From Lysinibacillus louembei (lineage in GTDB: Bacteria > Bacillota > Bacilli > Bacillales_A > Planococcaceae), in assembly GCF_033880585.1 (NCBI RefSeq), contig NZ_CP137624.1, positions 860,001-924,000 on the forward strand: DNA of 64,000 nt. Reading direction: 5' to 3'. The notes under the pieces were generated by a model. It was given only the letters and a program-made list of their open reading frames with translations. It was not told the DNA's origin and did not search any database. Below, in pieces: positions 9,994 through 19,382 of this stretch (positions within the stretch are counted from its first letter, which is position 1; every line of letters begins with the position of its first letter). Position numbers and translations under genes: made by a program.

Positions 9994-10494
9994 TTATCTA
10001 TAGAAATCCTCTGCTCTCTGCCACAAAGTAATACCTTCTTGCTGTAAATTCAACTTAGCTAGTGTATCATGAGCTTGCGTCATTTGACCACTTTCAAAAC
10101 CTTCGCTAATTTCGACTAAAGGTACTAACACAAAGGCACGCTCATACATGCGTGGATGCGGCACAACCAGTCGCTCTGTTTCAATTTGCTCTTTATTGAA
10201 TAGTAAAATATCAAGATCGATAATACGTGGGCCCCATCGAATATCCCGCACTCGCCCAAGCTCATTTTCAATCGCTTGACAAATGTTAAGCGTTTCCTCC
10301 GCCGTTTTGTCGGTTTTGATATGTACAGCAATATTAAAAAATGAAGGCTGATCAATATAGCCAACTGGCGCTGTTTCATAAACAGCTGATACATTCACTA
10401 CTTCCACCTGCTGTCGTAATAATTGTACAGCCTGCTTTAAATTTTCTTCACGCTCGCCGATATTTGTACCAATCGATAAAAATATATCATTCAT
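9994..10494 (-). CDS. folK: 2-amino-4-hydroxy-6-hydroxymethyldihydropteridine pyrophosphokinase
   Basis: Transfers pyrophosphate from ATP to 6-hydroxymethyl-dihydropterin, the step before FolP in folate synthesis. The HPPK signature RWGPRIIDLDILLF and the N-terminal LSIGTNIGEREENL are clear. The product has 166 residues. ATG 10494 is preferred over the upstream start at 10512 because GAGGT lies 7 bases before it and the product then begins MNDIFLSIG. It overlaps the end of folB by 8 bases, so coupling is likely. Last gene of the pab/fol operon proper. Confidence 0.94.
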   Translation of the reverse strand: MNDIFLSIGTNIGEREENLKQAVQLLRQQVEVVNVSAVYETAPVGYIDQPSFFNIAVHIKTDKTAEETLNICQAIENELGRVRDIRWGPRIIDLDILLFNKEQIETERLVVPHPRMYERAFVLVPLVEISEGFESGQMTQAHDTLAKLNLQQEGITLWQRAEDFYR

Positions 10495-10858
10495 AAAATT
10501 TACCTCGCACAATTTCTACTGCTACCTCTTTATAATGCCCTGGAATTGGTGGGTCTGGCTTGATAATTTCTACGCGGCAACCAAAAATTTGCCCTTCGTA
10601 GCGCTTTAAAACCGTTGTCGCAACCGCTTCAGCAACCGCTTCGATTAATTTAAATGGCTTGCCTTCAATAATTTCCCGGCAAATATCATAAACACCAACA
10701 TAGCTCACCGTATCGTCTAAATCATCTGTCTGTCCTGCTTTTTGAATATCGACTGCTAAGGATACAGAGGCGCGGAAACGTTGTCCTAGCACATTTTCTT
10801 CCTTTAAAACGCCATGGTAGCCAAAAAATTGCATATCACGTAAATGTATATAATCCAT
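10487..10858 (-). CDS. folB: Dihydroneopterin aldolase
   Basis: Cleaves 7,8-dihydroneopterin to 6-hydroxymethyl-dihydropterin and glycolaldehyde. The 123-residue single-domain protein has the family's N-terminal LRDMQFFGYHGVLKEE, the central DDLDDTVSY segment and the C-terminal IKPDPPIPGHY. It lies between folP and folK with overlapping ends (its start shares one base with the folP stop), which fits a tightly coupled operon. Confidence 0.95.
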   Translation of the reverse strand: MDYIHLRDMQFFGYHGVLKEENVLGQRFRASVSLAVDIQKAGQTDDLDDTVSYVGVYDICREIIEGKPFKLIEAVAEAVATTVLKRYEGQIFGCRVEIIKPDPPIPGHYKEVAVEIVRGKFYE

Positions 10859-11709
10859 TATAAATCTCCCTTCACTTCGAATTTGCCAACTAGTGCGTCC
10901 ATCACCTTCACTGTACGTGCCACTTCTTTGACATCATGTACACGCATCATATGACAGCCTTTTTGTACGCCAAATGCACAAGTAGCAGCAGTGCCTTCCA
11001 CACGCTCCTCTACAGGTAAATCAAGGATAGCTCCAATCATACGCTTACGTGATGTCGCTAGTAACACAGGGTAACCAAATGCAACAAGTTCATCTAAGCG
11101 TTGCATTGTTTCAATGCTTTGCTGTAGATTTTTTACGAAGCCAATACCCGGATCTAATACGATATGCTGCTGTGGTACACCTGCTTCTGTGGCAATTTGA
11201 ATGCTTTCTTGCAAATCTTGCTGAAACTCTGCCCAATAATCAGCATAGTTTTCATTATCACGATTGTGCATTAAAATGATTGGCACATTGTATTCAGCTG
11301 CAACTTGCGCAATTTCAGGCTCCCTTTTTGCACCCCAAATATCATTAATCATCTGTGCACCTGCTTCAATTGCTGCACGTGCTACATTTGCTTTATACGT
11401 ATCGACAGAAAGTATTGCAGGTACTTCCTTCGCTAATGCACGAATAATCGGTACAACTCGTTCAATCTCTTCCTGCTCGGAAATGGGCGTATGCCCCGGT
11501 CTTGTGGATTCTCCACCAATATCGATAATTTTTGCTCCGTCTGCTACCAAGCGTTTTGCTTGCACAACAGCTGCATCAATCGAATTATATTTACCGCCAT
11601 CTGAAAACGAGTCGGGCGTAACATTTAAAATACCCATAATGATTGTTTCTTTATGAAAATCTAGTTCGATGCCATTTAAAATAAGCGGCACCTGATAATG
11701 TTCTAGCAT
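10858..11709 (-). CDS. folP: Dihydropteroate synthase
   Basis: Condenses hydroxymethyl-dihydropterin pyrophosphate with p-aminobenzoate; this is the sulfonamide target. Both signatures are visible in 283 residues: MGILNVTPDSFSDGG (about 25-39) and IIDIGGESTRPG (about 60-71), with the TIM-barrel region VLDPGIGF and LATSRKRMIG further on. AGGAGG lies 6 bases before ATG 11709. The start overlaps the pabC stop by 7 bases. No insertion in the sulfonamide-resistance loop stands out, but I cannot judge susceptibility. Confidence 0.95.
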   Translation of the reverse strand: MLEHYQVPLILNGIELDFHKETIIMGILNVTPDSFSDGGKYNSIDAAVVQAKRLVADGAKIIDIGGESTRPGHTPISEQEEIERVVPIIRALAKEVPAILSVDTYKANVARAAIEAGAQMINDIWGAKREPEIAQVAAEYNVPIILMHNRDNENYADYWAEFQQDLQESIQIATEAGVPQQHIVLDPGIGFVKNLQQSIETMQRLDELVAFGYPVLLATSRKRMIGAILDLPVEERVEGTAATCAFGVQKGCHMMRVHDVKEVARTVKVMDALVGKFEVKGDL

Positions 11710-12560
11710 GTTTTGCCTCCTACAATTTCGCGAATTTCAGCTATATATGCTTGATGCAGGCGCTGGTAGATAGCCCCGTCTGCACCTGCAAAGGATTTTT
11801 GTCCAAGTGATGAAATTGGCACAAGCTCCTGAACAGAGTTCGTAATAAAGCATTCTTGTGCTTCCGCAAGATCATATTGATCATATAGACCTTCTCGAAC
11901 CTCACAGCCTAATTCTTGTGCAATGACCATAACAATTTTGCGTGTAATGCCCGGCAATATACCTGTATTTAAAGATGGTGTATAAAGCACATCTCGCTTC
12001 ACCCAAAAGATATTTGATGTAATTCCTTCTGCAAGATACCCATCTTCAGTTAAGAAAAACCCTTCATAGCTCGCTAAATTAGGTAATTCCATACGCGCTA
12101 ACACATTGTTACCATAATGATGGCTTTTTGAACGGATATCTGTTTCTGGCTTGTTGCGCACCGTTTTTAATAGCACTGCTTGCTTTTCTGTACCACGCGC
12201 AGGCAATGAAAGCGGCTTGCGGAAAACAATGACATTTGGCTTCTGGTATTCGTTTGGTGCAAGACCCAAATCATGCACACCTGCCGATACGTTAATGCGA
12301 AAATAGCCATCATCGCCACCATTTAAATCATTTAGCTGTTGCATCACTTCCGCTAGGTCACTCAATGTATATGGCATATCAATGTGATAAATATTAAGCG
12401 ATTCCATTAAACGTTGAAAGTGGTCCTGCAAGAATGCTGGCTCACCTTTATATGTACGCATCGTTTCGAAAAAGCCTAAGCCGTATAAAAAGCCATGGTC
12501 AAACGGCGATACCATCAGTTCACTAGCTTCTATATATTGCCCATTCATCCAACAAATCAT
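11703..12560 (-). CDS. pabC: Aminodeoxychorismate lyase
   Basis: A PLP enzyme of aminotransferase class IV that releases pyruvate from aminodeoxychorismate to give p-aminobenzoate. Family marks are SPFDHGFLYGLGFFETMR near the N-terminus, the probable Schiff-base lysine in RSKSHHYGNN, and LAEGITSNIF / GILPGITRK in the C-terminal half. It lies directly after pabA. Two adjacent ATG codons are possible; 12560 gives slightly better spacing from AGGAG, and 12563 adds one Met. Confidence 0.92.
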   Translation of the reverse strand: MICWMNGQYIEASELMVSPFDHGFLYGLGFFETMRTYKGEPAFLQDHFQRLMESLNIYHIDMPYTLSDLAEVMQQLNDLNGGDDGYFRINVSAGVHDLGLAPNEYQKPNVIVFRKPLSLPARGTEKQAVLLKTVRNKPETDIRSKSHHYGNNVLARMELPNLASYEGFFLTEDGYLAEGITSNIFWVKRDVLYTPSLNTGILPGITRKIVMVIAQELGCEVREGLYDQYDLAEAQECFITNSVQELVPISSLGQKSFAGADGAIYQRLHQAYIAEIREIVGGKTC

Positions 12561-12564
12561 CATG

Positions 12565-13140
12565 TCACTCCTTGCAATATAGTTCTAAAAACTCTTTTAG
12601 TAGCTGCTTACCATCCTCCGTCATAATTGACTCTGGATGATATTGCACACCTTCAATGGCGAATTCCTTATGGCGCAAGCCCATAATTTCGCCTTCCTCT
12701 GTCCATGATGTCACCTCTAGGCAATCTGGCAATGAATGCTTCTCTACAATTAGTGAGTGATAGCGTGTTGCTGCAAATGGGTTAGCATTTTTGCGATGTA
12801 AGCCGATTTCGCTATGAAAAACAGGTGATGTTTTTCCATGCATTAAGCGCTCTGCTCGAATAACATTACCGCCAAAGGCTTGCGCAATCGCTTGATGCCC
12901 TAAGCAAACACCTAAAATCGGAACCTTTCCAGCAAAGTGCTGAATAATGTTCAAGCTTTCTCCCGCTTCATTTGGTGTGCATGGTCCTGGAGAGATGACA
13001 ATCATTTTTGGTGCTAGCTCTTCAATTTCTGCAAGCGTAATGTCATCGTTGCGCACAACCTTTAGCTCCTCACCAAGCTCACCTAAATATTGCACTAAGT
13101 TATAAATAAATGAATCGTAGTTATCAATCATTAAAATCAT
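12565..13140 (-). CDS. pabA: Aminodeoxychorismate/anthranilate synthase glutaminase subunit
   Basis: A class I glutamine amidotransferase (191 residues) that feeds ammonia to PabB. The nucleophile Cys lies in [15 protein letters not shown] (about residue 79), the oxyanion segment is [13 protein letters not shown], and the catalytic His/Glu are in VQYHPES near residue 170. In Bacillus the same subunit also serves tryptophan synthesis (TrpG); no trp genes are nearby, so both roles are possible. Its ATG overlaps the pabB stop (ATGA). Confidence 0.94.
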   Translation of the reverse strand: MILMIDNYDSFIYNLVQYLGELGEELKVVRNDDITLAEIEELAPKMIVISPGPCTPNEAGESLNIIQHFAGKVPILGVCLGHQAIAQAFGGNVIRAERLMHGKTSPVFHSEIGLHRKNANPFAATRYHSLIVEKHSLPDCLEVTSWTEEGEIMGLRHKEFAIEGVQYHPESIMTEDGKQLLKEFLELYCKE

Positions 13141-14543
13141 GTTAACACCCCTTCAGCCATCCCTTTTGCTTGCCACATTGCCTTCGCCTTATTCAGTGAT
13201 TCGATATATTCGTTCGCTGGAATTGAATCAATAACGATACCTGCGCCCGCTTGAATATACGCTGTTTCATTTTTAATATAAGCTGTACGAATAACAATAT
13301 TTAGCTCCATATCGCCATTAAAGCCTAACCAGCCGATGGAGCCTGTATATAAGCCACGTCTCACAGGCTCAAGCTCTTCGATAATTTCCATCGTACGAAT
13401 TTTTGGTGCACCTGTAATCGTACCTCCTGGGAACATCGCACGAATGACATCTGCATTCGTCTTGCCATTCGCTATTTCGCCACGTACATTCGACACAATA
13501 TGCATGACATGTGAATAGCGCTCTATGACCATAAATTCATCTACCTCTACAGTACCGTAGCGGCTCACTTTCCCTAAATCATTGCGCTCTAAATCAACGA
13601 GCATGACATGCTCCGCTCGCTCTTTTTCGTTATCAATTAATTCATTCGCTAGACGAATATCCTCTTCCTCTGATTGCCCACGTGGACGTGTTCCCGCAAT
13701 CGGACGTGTCGATAGGGCTGTCCCTTTACGCTTCACTAACAATTCAGGTGAACCGCTTACAACAGCAAACTCTGGTGCTGCAATAAATGCCATATACGGG
13801 GAAGGATTAAATGAACGAACTGCCTCATACATCACGATTGGTGCTGCATGCAATGGCTTCGCCTGACGCACAGATAAATTCACTTGGAACACATCGCCTT
13901 GTGCGATATATTCTTGAATTTTGCGCACAGCTTGCTCAAATTCCTCACCTAAAAATGATACAGATAGCTCGCTTTCATCATTCGTTACTTCTACCGCTCT
14001 TTCTGCATGGAATAAACGCTTGCCTAATCCTTGTTCCGCTGCCTCCTGCCATGCCAACGACCATTCATCTAAGTCGATTGTGCTTTCAGGGCGCTTCATC
14101 AATGTTACACGGTTTGTTTCCGCATCAAATACTGCCCAATATTCAAACACATAAAAATAAATATCTGGTACTTGTAAATCATCTGCTGCAATCGTTGGTA
14201 AGTTTTCGATTTTACGTGCGTAGTCATACGACACAAAGCCGATTGCTCCACCTTGAAAATCAGGTAGCTCGTCCTCTTTTTCTAGCTTATAGGCTTGTAA
14301 ATAGCTTTCTAATAAGGCAAGTGGCTCACCTTGCTGAAAACGCTCACCCTCGCGCTCCTCTATTTGCAGCCCATCGTTTTTCGCATAAACAGTTGCAAAC
14401 GGATTCCATGCAGCAACCGAATAGCGTCCGCCTCGTCCACTCTCTAAAAACACATGCTTTTTCTCTAAAATTGTTTGCTCTTTATAGCTATAAAAAAACG
14501 CGTCTTTTGTCATAAATAATGTTACGCATTGTAAATTTTCCAT
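13137..14543 (-). CDS. pabB: Aminodeoxychorismate synthase component I
   Basis: Converts chorismate and ammonia to aminodeoxychorismate. Chorismate-binding motifs: [23 protein letters not shown]-like [36 protein letters not shown] and the C-terminal QAGAGIV. Length 468 matches Bacillus PabB. ATG 14543 is chosen because AAAGGGG lies 8 bases upstream; the frame runs on to 14588 without a ribosome site. First gene of the pabB-pabA-pabC-folP-folB-folK operon. Confidence 0.94.
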   Translation of the reverse strand: MENLQCVTLFMTKDAFFYSYKEQTILEKKHVFLESGRGGRYSVAAWNPFATVYAKNDGLQIEEREGERFQQGEPLALLESYLQAYKLEKEDELPDFQGGAIGFVSYDYARKIENLPTIAADDLQVPDIYFYVFEYWAVFDAETNRVTLMKRPESTIDLDEWSLAWQEAAEQGLGKRLFHAERAVEVTNDESELSVSFLGEEFEQAVRKIQEYIAQGDVFQVNLSVRQAKPLHAAPIVMYEAVRSFNPSPYMAFIAAPEFAVVSGSPELLVKRKGTALSTRPIAGTRPRGQSEEEDIRLANELIDNEKERAEHVMLVDLERNDLGKVSRYGTVEVDEFMVIERYSHVMHIVSNVRGEIANGKTNADVIRAMFPGGTITGAPKIRTMEIIEELEPVRRGLYTGSIGWLGFNGDMELNIVIRTAYIKNETAYIQAGAGIVIDSIPANEYIESLNKAKAMWQAKGMAEGVLT

Positions 14544-14591
14544 CGTGTACACCCCTTTACATATACTCTTATTAAACTCGAAAAACATAGC

Positions 14592-14625
14592 AACTGTCCA
14601 GAAAGGAATTGCTTTCTGGACAGTT
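14592..14625 (-). terminator. Terminator of the 14634-15298 gene pair
   Basis: AACTGTCCAGAAAG and CTTTCTGGACAGTT form a perfect 14-bp stem around a 6-base loop, 9 bases past the stop of the unknown gene. It insulates the pab operon. Confidence 0.75.
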
Positions 14626-14633
14626 CAACATAA

Positions 14634-15104
14634 TTATTTATTTTTCGAAAAAAACTTGATACAGCTATTTTGACATTGATGTAAAAAACCAACATCCTCT
14701 ATCCTCACAATTTGCGGAATTAATCGCTTCATTTGATTAGAGCTTACACGCTCTCCATGCCAAATCGACCAAAGCTCCACTTTGTCTTCTTCCTTTACAT
14801 ATTGCTTCACATACTGAATAAGCTCTGTTAAATATCTTTCATTTACAATCCCACGTAGCTCATAAATAAAAGGTCTTTGAATTTGCTGTCCTGTGTCTTC
14901 AGGCAACTCATTACATTGAACCACTTGAAACTGGTCAAGGCGCGCTACATCTTCTACATAAACCACTTTATTTAGCGTTTCACGCAAAGTAAAGTAAAAT
15001 TCTATCCCTTGCGGATGGAATTTTTCTTTTTCTATTTCTTTAAAGCCACTCTCGCCCCATTCAGGCAAGCTTGATTTTGAAGCAAAAAACCTATATAAAG
15101 TCAT
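14634..15104 (-). CDS. Hypothetical protein, 156 residues
   Basis: I do not recognise this family. The predicted product is soluble, with no signal peptide or membrane helix, slightly charged, and has an N-terminal LYRFFASKSSLPEWG segment and a C-terminal half rich in alternating charged helices (ELIQYVKQYVKEEDKVELWSIW). ATG 15104 has AGGGG 6 bases upstream; the frame could also begin at 15110, directly against that site. The start overlaps the stop of the 15101-15298 ORF, so the two form one transcript ended by the hairpin at 14592-14625. Confidence 0.7.
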   Translation of the reverse strand: MTLYRFFASKSSLPEWGESGFKEIEKEKFHPQGIEFYFTLRETLNKVVYVEDVARLDQFQVVQCNELPEDTGQQIQRPFIYELRGIVNERYLTELIQYVKQYVKEEDKVELWSIWHGERVSSNQMKRLIPQIVRIEDVGFLHQCQNSCIKFFSKNK

Positions 15105-15298
15105 TTCCATCCCCTTTCTTTACATAATCTTTTGCAAAGATGCCCAGAACCTATTTGAATATTAGTCATTAAAGAATCGTATATTTCTTCATTTTGCTCT
15201 CCACAAAATCCAATATGGCTTTTATTTGTTGCGTTCATTTTTTCAAGATAAATAGAGATTTCCTTGGCATCTTTTGGTGAAATAATTTTTATTTCCAT
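15101..15298 (-). CDS. Small ORF, possible N-terminal GNAT remnant
   Basis: A 65-residue product starting MEIKIISPKDAKEISIYLEKMN, which resembles the first strand and helix of GNAT acetyltransferases (IxxxDAxxIxxYLxxMN), but the acetyl-CoA-binding part is absent and the end (CKRLCKERGWK) looks unrelated. I infer a truncated fusion remnant, though it could be a genuine small protein coupled to the next gene through ATGA overlap. Confidence 0.45.
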   Translation of the reverse strand: MEIKIISPKDAKEISIYLEKMNATNKSHIGFCGEQNEEIYDSLMTNIQIGSGHLCKRLCKERGWK

Positions 15299-15365
15299 AA
15301 TAAACTCCCCGTTTAATAATCAAATAGCCCCTTTTATTGCGAACTCGCCTATTAAATACACAAAT

Positions 15366-15390
15366 GGCTGCCGGAATTTTTCCGGCAGCC
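15366..15390. terminator. Hairpin between cysK and the unknown pair
   Basis: GGCTGCCGGAA and TTCCGGCAGCC form a perfect 11-bp stem with a 3-base T loop. No long T-run follows, so it may work weakly or in both directions. Confidence 0.5.
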
Positions 15391-15400
15391 TCATTCAAAT

Positions 15401-15449
15401 CAATTATGCCTTGGCGTAATTGTGTTCGGATTTTTTCGAGCTAGCTCGC
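15401..15449. repeat. Palindromic intergenic repeat, copy A
   Basis: CAATTATGCC TT GGCGTAATTG (20-bp imperfect palindrome) is followed by GATTTTTTCGAGC and the palindrome CGAGCTAGCTCG. It matches the element at 32334-32372. It lies immediately 3' of cysK. Confidence 0.6.
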
Positions 15450-15457
15450 AGTAGAAG

Positions 15458-16387
15458 TTAATCTTCAAACTGATAAAGTGGTGTTGATAAGTAGCGCTCA
15501 CCATTTGATGGCACAACCGCCAGTACATTCGAGCCTGCACCTAAGCGTTTTGCTGTTTCAATTGCTGCGTGAATCGCTGCACCTGAAGAAATACCGCATA
15601 AAATACCTTCTTCACGTGCTACTTTACGAGCGACTTCAAATGCTGTTTCGTTTTCTACAGTAAATACAGAGCTATAAACTTCCGTATTCAATACTTTTGG
15701 TACGAAGCCTGCACCAATTCCTTGAATTTTATGTGGACCAGGGTTACCACCAGAAAGCACTGGAGAATCTGTTGGCTCTACCGCGATAATTTCGATTTCT
15801 GGATATGCCCCTTTTAATACTTCACCAGCACCTGTAATTGTTCCACCTGTACCGATACCTGCTACAAATGCATCTAATTTTAACCCTTCAAATGCTTCGA
15901 CAATTTCAGGACCTGTTGTTAAACGGTGGATTTCAGCATTTGCTTCGTTTTCGAATTGCTGTGGTAAGAAATAACCATGTGCTTTTGCTAGTTCGTCTGC
16001 TTTTGCAATGGCTCCTTTCATACCTTCTGGACCTGGTGTTAGCACTAAATCTGCACCATAGGCACGAAGTAAGTTACGACGTTCTAAGCTCATCGTTTCA
16101 GGCATTACTAAAACAGCTTTATAGCCTTTTGCCGCTGCAATCATTGCTAAACCGATACCTGTATTACCACTAGTTGGCTCGATAATTGTGCCACCTGGCT
16201 GTAACGTACCATCTTTTTCAGCAGCTTCAATCATTGCTAAAGCTAAACGATCTTTTACAGAGCTTCCTGGATTAAAGTATTCTAATTTCACATACACTGT
16301 ACCTTCGTTTTCACCTGTTGCTCTATTTAACTTCACAATCGGTGTACGACCTACTAAATCTGCAACTGAATTCGCTAACTTGCTCAT
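15458..16387 (-). CDS. cysK: Cysteine synthase A (O-acetylserine sulfhydrylase)
   Basis: A PLP enzyme that makes cysteine from O-acetylserine and sulfide. The PLP lysine lies in [12 protein letters not shown] (about residue 43), the phosphate/substrate loop is TSGNTGIGL, and [12 protein letters not shown] binds the cofactor phosphate. Its 309 residues match Bacillus CysK. ATG 16387 is chosen over 16396 because GAAGGG sits directly against the first ATG but 9 bases from the second. A strong promoter lies upstream (16442-16471). I see no T-box; CymR control is known in Bacillus but no clear box was found. Confidence 0.95.
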   Translation of the reverse strand: MSKLANSVADLVGRTPIVKLNRATGENEGTVYVKLEYFNPGSSVKDRLALAMIEAAEKDGTLQPGGTIIEPTSGNTGIGLAMIAAAKGYKAVLVMPETMSLERRNLLRAYGADLVLTPGPEGMKGAIAKADELAKAHGYFLPQQFENEANAEIHRLTTGPEIVEAFEGLKLDAFVAGIGTGGTITGAGEVLKGAYPEIEIIAVEPTDSPVLSGGNPGPHKIQGIGAGFVPKVLNTEVYSSVFTVENETAFEVARKVAREEGILCGISSGAAIHAAIETAKRLGAGSNVLAVVPSNGERYLSTPLYQFED

Positions 16388-16441
16388 CTCATTCATCCCT
16401 TCTTTAATCCCTACTAATTTTATAGACTTTACTTAATTTAC

Positions 16442-16471
16442 ATATTACCAATTAACTATAGCGATTGTCAA
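16442..16471 (-). promoter_or_regulatory. Sigma-A-type promoter of cysK
   Basis: TTGACA (16466-16471) and TAATAT (16442-16447) are separated by 18 bases, reading toward cysK, about 55 bases before the start codon. Confidence 0.65.
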
Positions 16472-16477
16472 CGTTTT

Positions 16478-17449
16478 TCATACAAGATGGCACGCAACAA
16501 ATCGACCGCTTTCCACCTCTCTAAATTCAGGTACTTCAACTTTACAGCGCTCTGTTGCAAACGGACAACGTGTATGAAACTTGCAACCGCTTGGTGGATT
16601 TGCAGGATTCGGAATATCCCCTTTTAAAATAATACGTTCACGTTTTAATGTTGGATTTGGAATAGGTACAGCAGATAGCAATGCCTTTGTATATGGATGT
16701 AATGGATTGCTATAAAGCTGCTCACGACTGCCTAGCTCCATCATCGTCCCTAAATACAATACGCCAATGCGAGAGCATAAATGCTCCACTACACTTAAAT
16801 CATGCGAAATAAAAAGAAACGTAATATTTCTTTCACGCTGTAATTTACTAAATAAATTGATGATTTGTGCTTGAATCGAAACATCTAATGCCGACACTGG
16901 CTCATCTGCAACAATAAAATCTGGTTGCAAAATAATTGCGCGGGCAATACCAATACGCTGACGTTGACCGCCGCTAAACTCATGTGGATAACGATCCATA
17001 TGGTAGTCAGACAGCCCGCATATTTCTAACACCTCTCTTACCTTCTCACGCACCTCATGCTTCTCACATAAATGGTGATCTAACAGCGCTTCTCCAATTG
17101 CATCACCTACACGGATACGTGGGTTGAGCGAGCTATATGGATCCTGGAAAATAAATTGGATTTTAGGACGTAAATTGCGCATCTCTGTATTGGAAAGCTT
17201 ATGCAAATCTTTTCCGTCAAATAGCACTTCTCCCTCTGTAATCGATTGTAGGCGCAAAATGCTTTTGCCAATCGTACTTTTGCCACTGCCTGACTCTCCT
17301 ACAAGCCCAAATGTCTCACCGCGCTGGATTTGAAAGCTAACACCGTCGACAGCCTTTACTACACTTGGATTACGTTGAAATAAGCTACTTTTCTCACCAA
17401 AGTATTTTTTTAAATTTTTTACCTCTATTAATGGCGCTTCATTCGTCAT
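16478..17449 (-). CDS. Peptide ABC transporter ATP-binding protein (OppF/DppF type)
   Basis: One of two ATPases driving the peptide importer encoded in this operon. Walker A GESGSGKST, signature SGGQRQRIGIARA, Walker B IVADEP and the H-loop FISHDLSV are all present; the C-terminal oligo_HPY region has KFHTRCPFATERC. Its 323 residues are normal. ATG 17449 has GAGGTG 8 bases upstream and overlaps the stop of the preceding ATPase gene (ATGA), so the two subunits are probably made in equal amounts. Confidence 0.93.
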   Translation of the reverse strand: MTNEAPLIEVKNLKKYFGEKSSLFQRNPSVVKAVDGVSFQIQRGETFGLVGESGSGKSTIGKSILRLQSITEGEVLFDGKDLHKLSNTEMRNLRPKIQFIFQDPYSSLNPRIRVGDAIGEALLDHHLCEKHEVREKVREVLEICGLSDYHMDRYPHEFSGGQRQRIGIARAIILQPDFIVADEPVSALDVSIQAQIINLFSKLQRERNITFLFISHDLSVVEHLCSRIGVLYLGTMMELGSREQLYSNPLHPYTKALLSAVPIPNPTLKRERIILKGDIPNPANPPSGCKFHTRCPFATERCKVEVPEFREVESGRFVACHLV

Positions 17450-18429
17450 CCTATTGTCACCTCTTCGTACAGCCAGCAAGCTACTCGTTGCCCATTATCC
17501 AAATCTTTAATTGTTGGCATTTGTTCCTTGCAAACTGCCATACATTGCTCACAGCGTTCACTAAAATAACAGGATGGTGTTAATGTTGCTAAATTTGGAA
17601 CTTGCCCCGCAATCGTATAGAGCTCTTCCTGTCTTTGATTAATCACAGGCTTCGCCTTTAATAAGCCTTTCGTATAAGGGTGTTTCGGGTTTTTGAAAAG
17701 CTCTACTACTGGTCCTTCCTCAATAACCTTTCCTGCATACATGACAATCACATAGTCAGCTACTTCCGCTACTACACCTAAATCATGTGTAATCAACAGC
17801 ATCGACATCTCTCGCTGCTCCTTTAATGAGCGAAGTAAATCTAAAATTTGCGCTTGAATCGTTACATCTAATGCCGTTGTTGGCTCATCGGCAATTAATA
17901 AATTAGGCGAGCATGCTAACGCAATCGCAATCATAATGCGCTGTAGCATGCCACCACTTAATTGGTGTGGATAACTATTAAAAATCTCCTCTGCACGCCC
18001 AATACCAACTAGCTCAATTAACTCCAATGATCGCTTTTTCGCTTCCTTTTTAGAAATAAGCTCATGCTCCATTAACGGCTCCATCATTTGACCGCCAATT
18101 GTCAGCACTGGGTTTAAAGAGGTCATCGGCTCTTGAAAAATCATTGAAATATCATTTCCCCGAAGCTGGCGCAGCTCATGCTTTTTCATTTTCAATAAAT
18201 CTTTTCCTTCAAATAAAATCTCGCCATTTCTCACACCACCTGAGCCAGCATCAATTAATCCCATAATGGACATAGCGACTGCACTTTTTCCACAGCCTGA
18301 CTCTCCAACTAAACACACCGTTTGCCCCTTCGGAATTGAAAAGCTAACATCATCAACCGCTTTAATGACGCCTCCGCTTGTATAATATTGTGTCAATAGA
18401 CTTTTAACATCTAACACTGTATTTCCCAT
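17446..18429 (-). CDS. Peptide ABC transporter ATP-binding protein (OppD/DppD type)
   Basis: The second importer ATPase, 327 residues. Walker [11 protein letters not shown], signature [15 protein letters not shown], Walker [12 protein letters not shown], switch [10 protein letters not shown]. The C-terminal oligo_HPY region carries four cysteines ([15 protein letters not shown], spacing C-x5-C-x2-C-x3-C), reminiscent of the iron-sulfur-like cluster seen in some DppD proteins; I infer possible metal binding. It starts 7 bases after the permease gene. Confidence 0.93.
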   Translation of the reverse strand: MGNTVLDVKSLLTQYYTSGGVIKAVDDVSFSIPKGQTVCLVGESGCGKSAVAMSIMGLIDAGSGGVRNGEILFEGKDLLKMKKHELRQLRGNDISMIFQEPMTSLNPVLTIGGQMMEPLMEHELISKKEAKKRSLELIELVGIGRAEEIFNSYPHQLSGGMLQRIMIAIALACSPNLLIADEPTTALDVTIQAQILDLLRSLKEQREMSMLLITHDLGVVAEVADYVIVMYAGKVIEEGPVVELFKNPKHPYTKGLLKAKPVINQRQEELYTIAGQVPNLATLTPSCYFSERCEQCMAVCKEQMPTIKDLDNGQRVACWLYEEVTIG

Positions 18430-18436
18430 TACAGCC

Positions 18437-19327
18437 CTACCTCCTTTTCATATTTGGATCAATCGCGTCACGTAGCCCATCCCCTAATAAGTTGATGCTA
18501 ATAACTGTGAAAAATATCGCTAGCCCTGGCGGTACCCATAGCCAAGGTCTTTTTTGGAAATCAATCAGTGAATTTGCTGAGGTAATCATATTGCCCCACG
18601 ATGCATCTGGAGGCACAACGCCTAAACCGAAAAAGCTGAGCGTTGACTCACTTAAAATGGCGCCTCCAACACTTAATGTACCTGACACAATTAATAGTGG
18701 AATGATGTTTGGCAGTAAATGTTTAAATAATTTGCGAACATCACGCAAACCAAGTGCCTCTGTCGCCTGCATAAATTGGCGCTCACTTAAGCTTAAAATT
18801 TGGCTGCGCACAAGTCGAGCTAAGCCCGGCCAGCCGACAATACTTAACATCAACATCACGATATAAATACGGTATTCTGTTGGCACTTTCCATTCTGACA
18901 AAATCGCTGCCATAATAAATAGCAATGGCAATCCAGGCAACGTCATTAAAATATCTGCAATTCGCATAATAATTTGATCAACAATCCCTCGATAAAACCC
19001 TGAAATAATACCTAATACACCACCGATGACCACTGACATTACCATCGCACCTAGTCCAACTAACAGCGAAATACGCCCAGCTATCATTAAACGCGTCAAT
19101 ACATCGCGTCCTAGTTTATCTGTCCCAAGCCAATGTGCAGTGCTCGGTGCTTGATTTATATTTGTTGGATCAACTCCCAAATTTACATACGGCGAAAACA
19201 GCGGACCGATAAAAGAAAATAAAAAAATAAATATTAAAAATGCCAAGCCAATAAGCGACATTTTATTTTGCAAAAAGCGTCTTGTAATTTGCCGCCATAA
19301 AGAAGACGGCTTTGGTTTACTTTCCAT
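18437..19327 (-). CDS. Peptide ABC transporter permease (OppC/DppC type)
   Basis: An inner-membrane permease subunit of 296 residues with six predicted helices: an N-terminal OppC_N segment (MSLIGLAFLIFIFLFSF) and the BPD_transp_1 domain with the EAA-type loop EALGLRDVRKLFKHLLPN. HWLGTDKLGRDVLTRLM is a strong OppC/DppC signature. ATG 19327 is chosen because AAGGGAG lies 8 bases upstream; earlier in-frame codons run through the dispersed repeat at 19346-19379. Confidence 0.93.
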   Translation of the reverse strand: MESKPKPSSLWRQITRRFLQNKMSLIGLAFLIFIFLFSFIGPLFSPYVNLGVDPTNINQAPSTAHWLGTDKLGRDVLTRLMIAGRISLLVGLGAMVMSVVIGGVLGIISGFYRGIVDQIIMRIADILMTLPGLPLLFIMAAILSEWKVPTEYRIYIVMLMLSIVGWPGLARLVRSQILSLSERQFMQATEALGLRDVRKLFKHLLPNIIPLLIVSGTLSVGGAILSESTLSFFGLGVVPPDASWGNMITSANSLIDFQKRPWLWVPPGLAIFFTVISINLLGDGLRDAIDPNMKRR

Positions 19328-19345
19328 AAATTCAACTCCCTTACA

Positions 19346-19379
19346 GGTGCCAGGCACGCACACAATTCTCACACAATTT
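19346..19379 (-). repeat. 34-bp dispersed repeat, copy 1
   Basis: Read on the minus strand it has two AATTGTGTG units separated by AG, then the perfect palindrome GTGCCTGGCAC. It matches 47206-47239 at 33 of 34 bases. It fills the gap between the two permease genes. Confidence 0.75.
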
Positions 19380-19382
19380 ATG

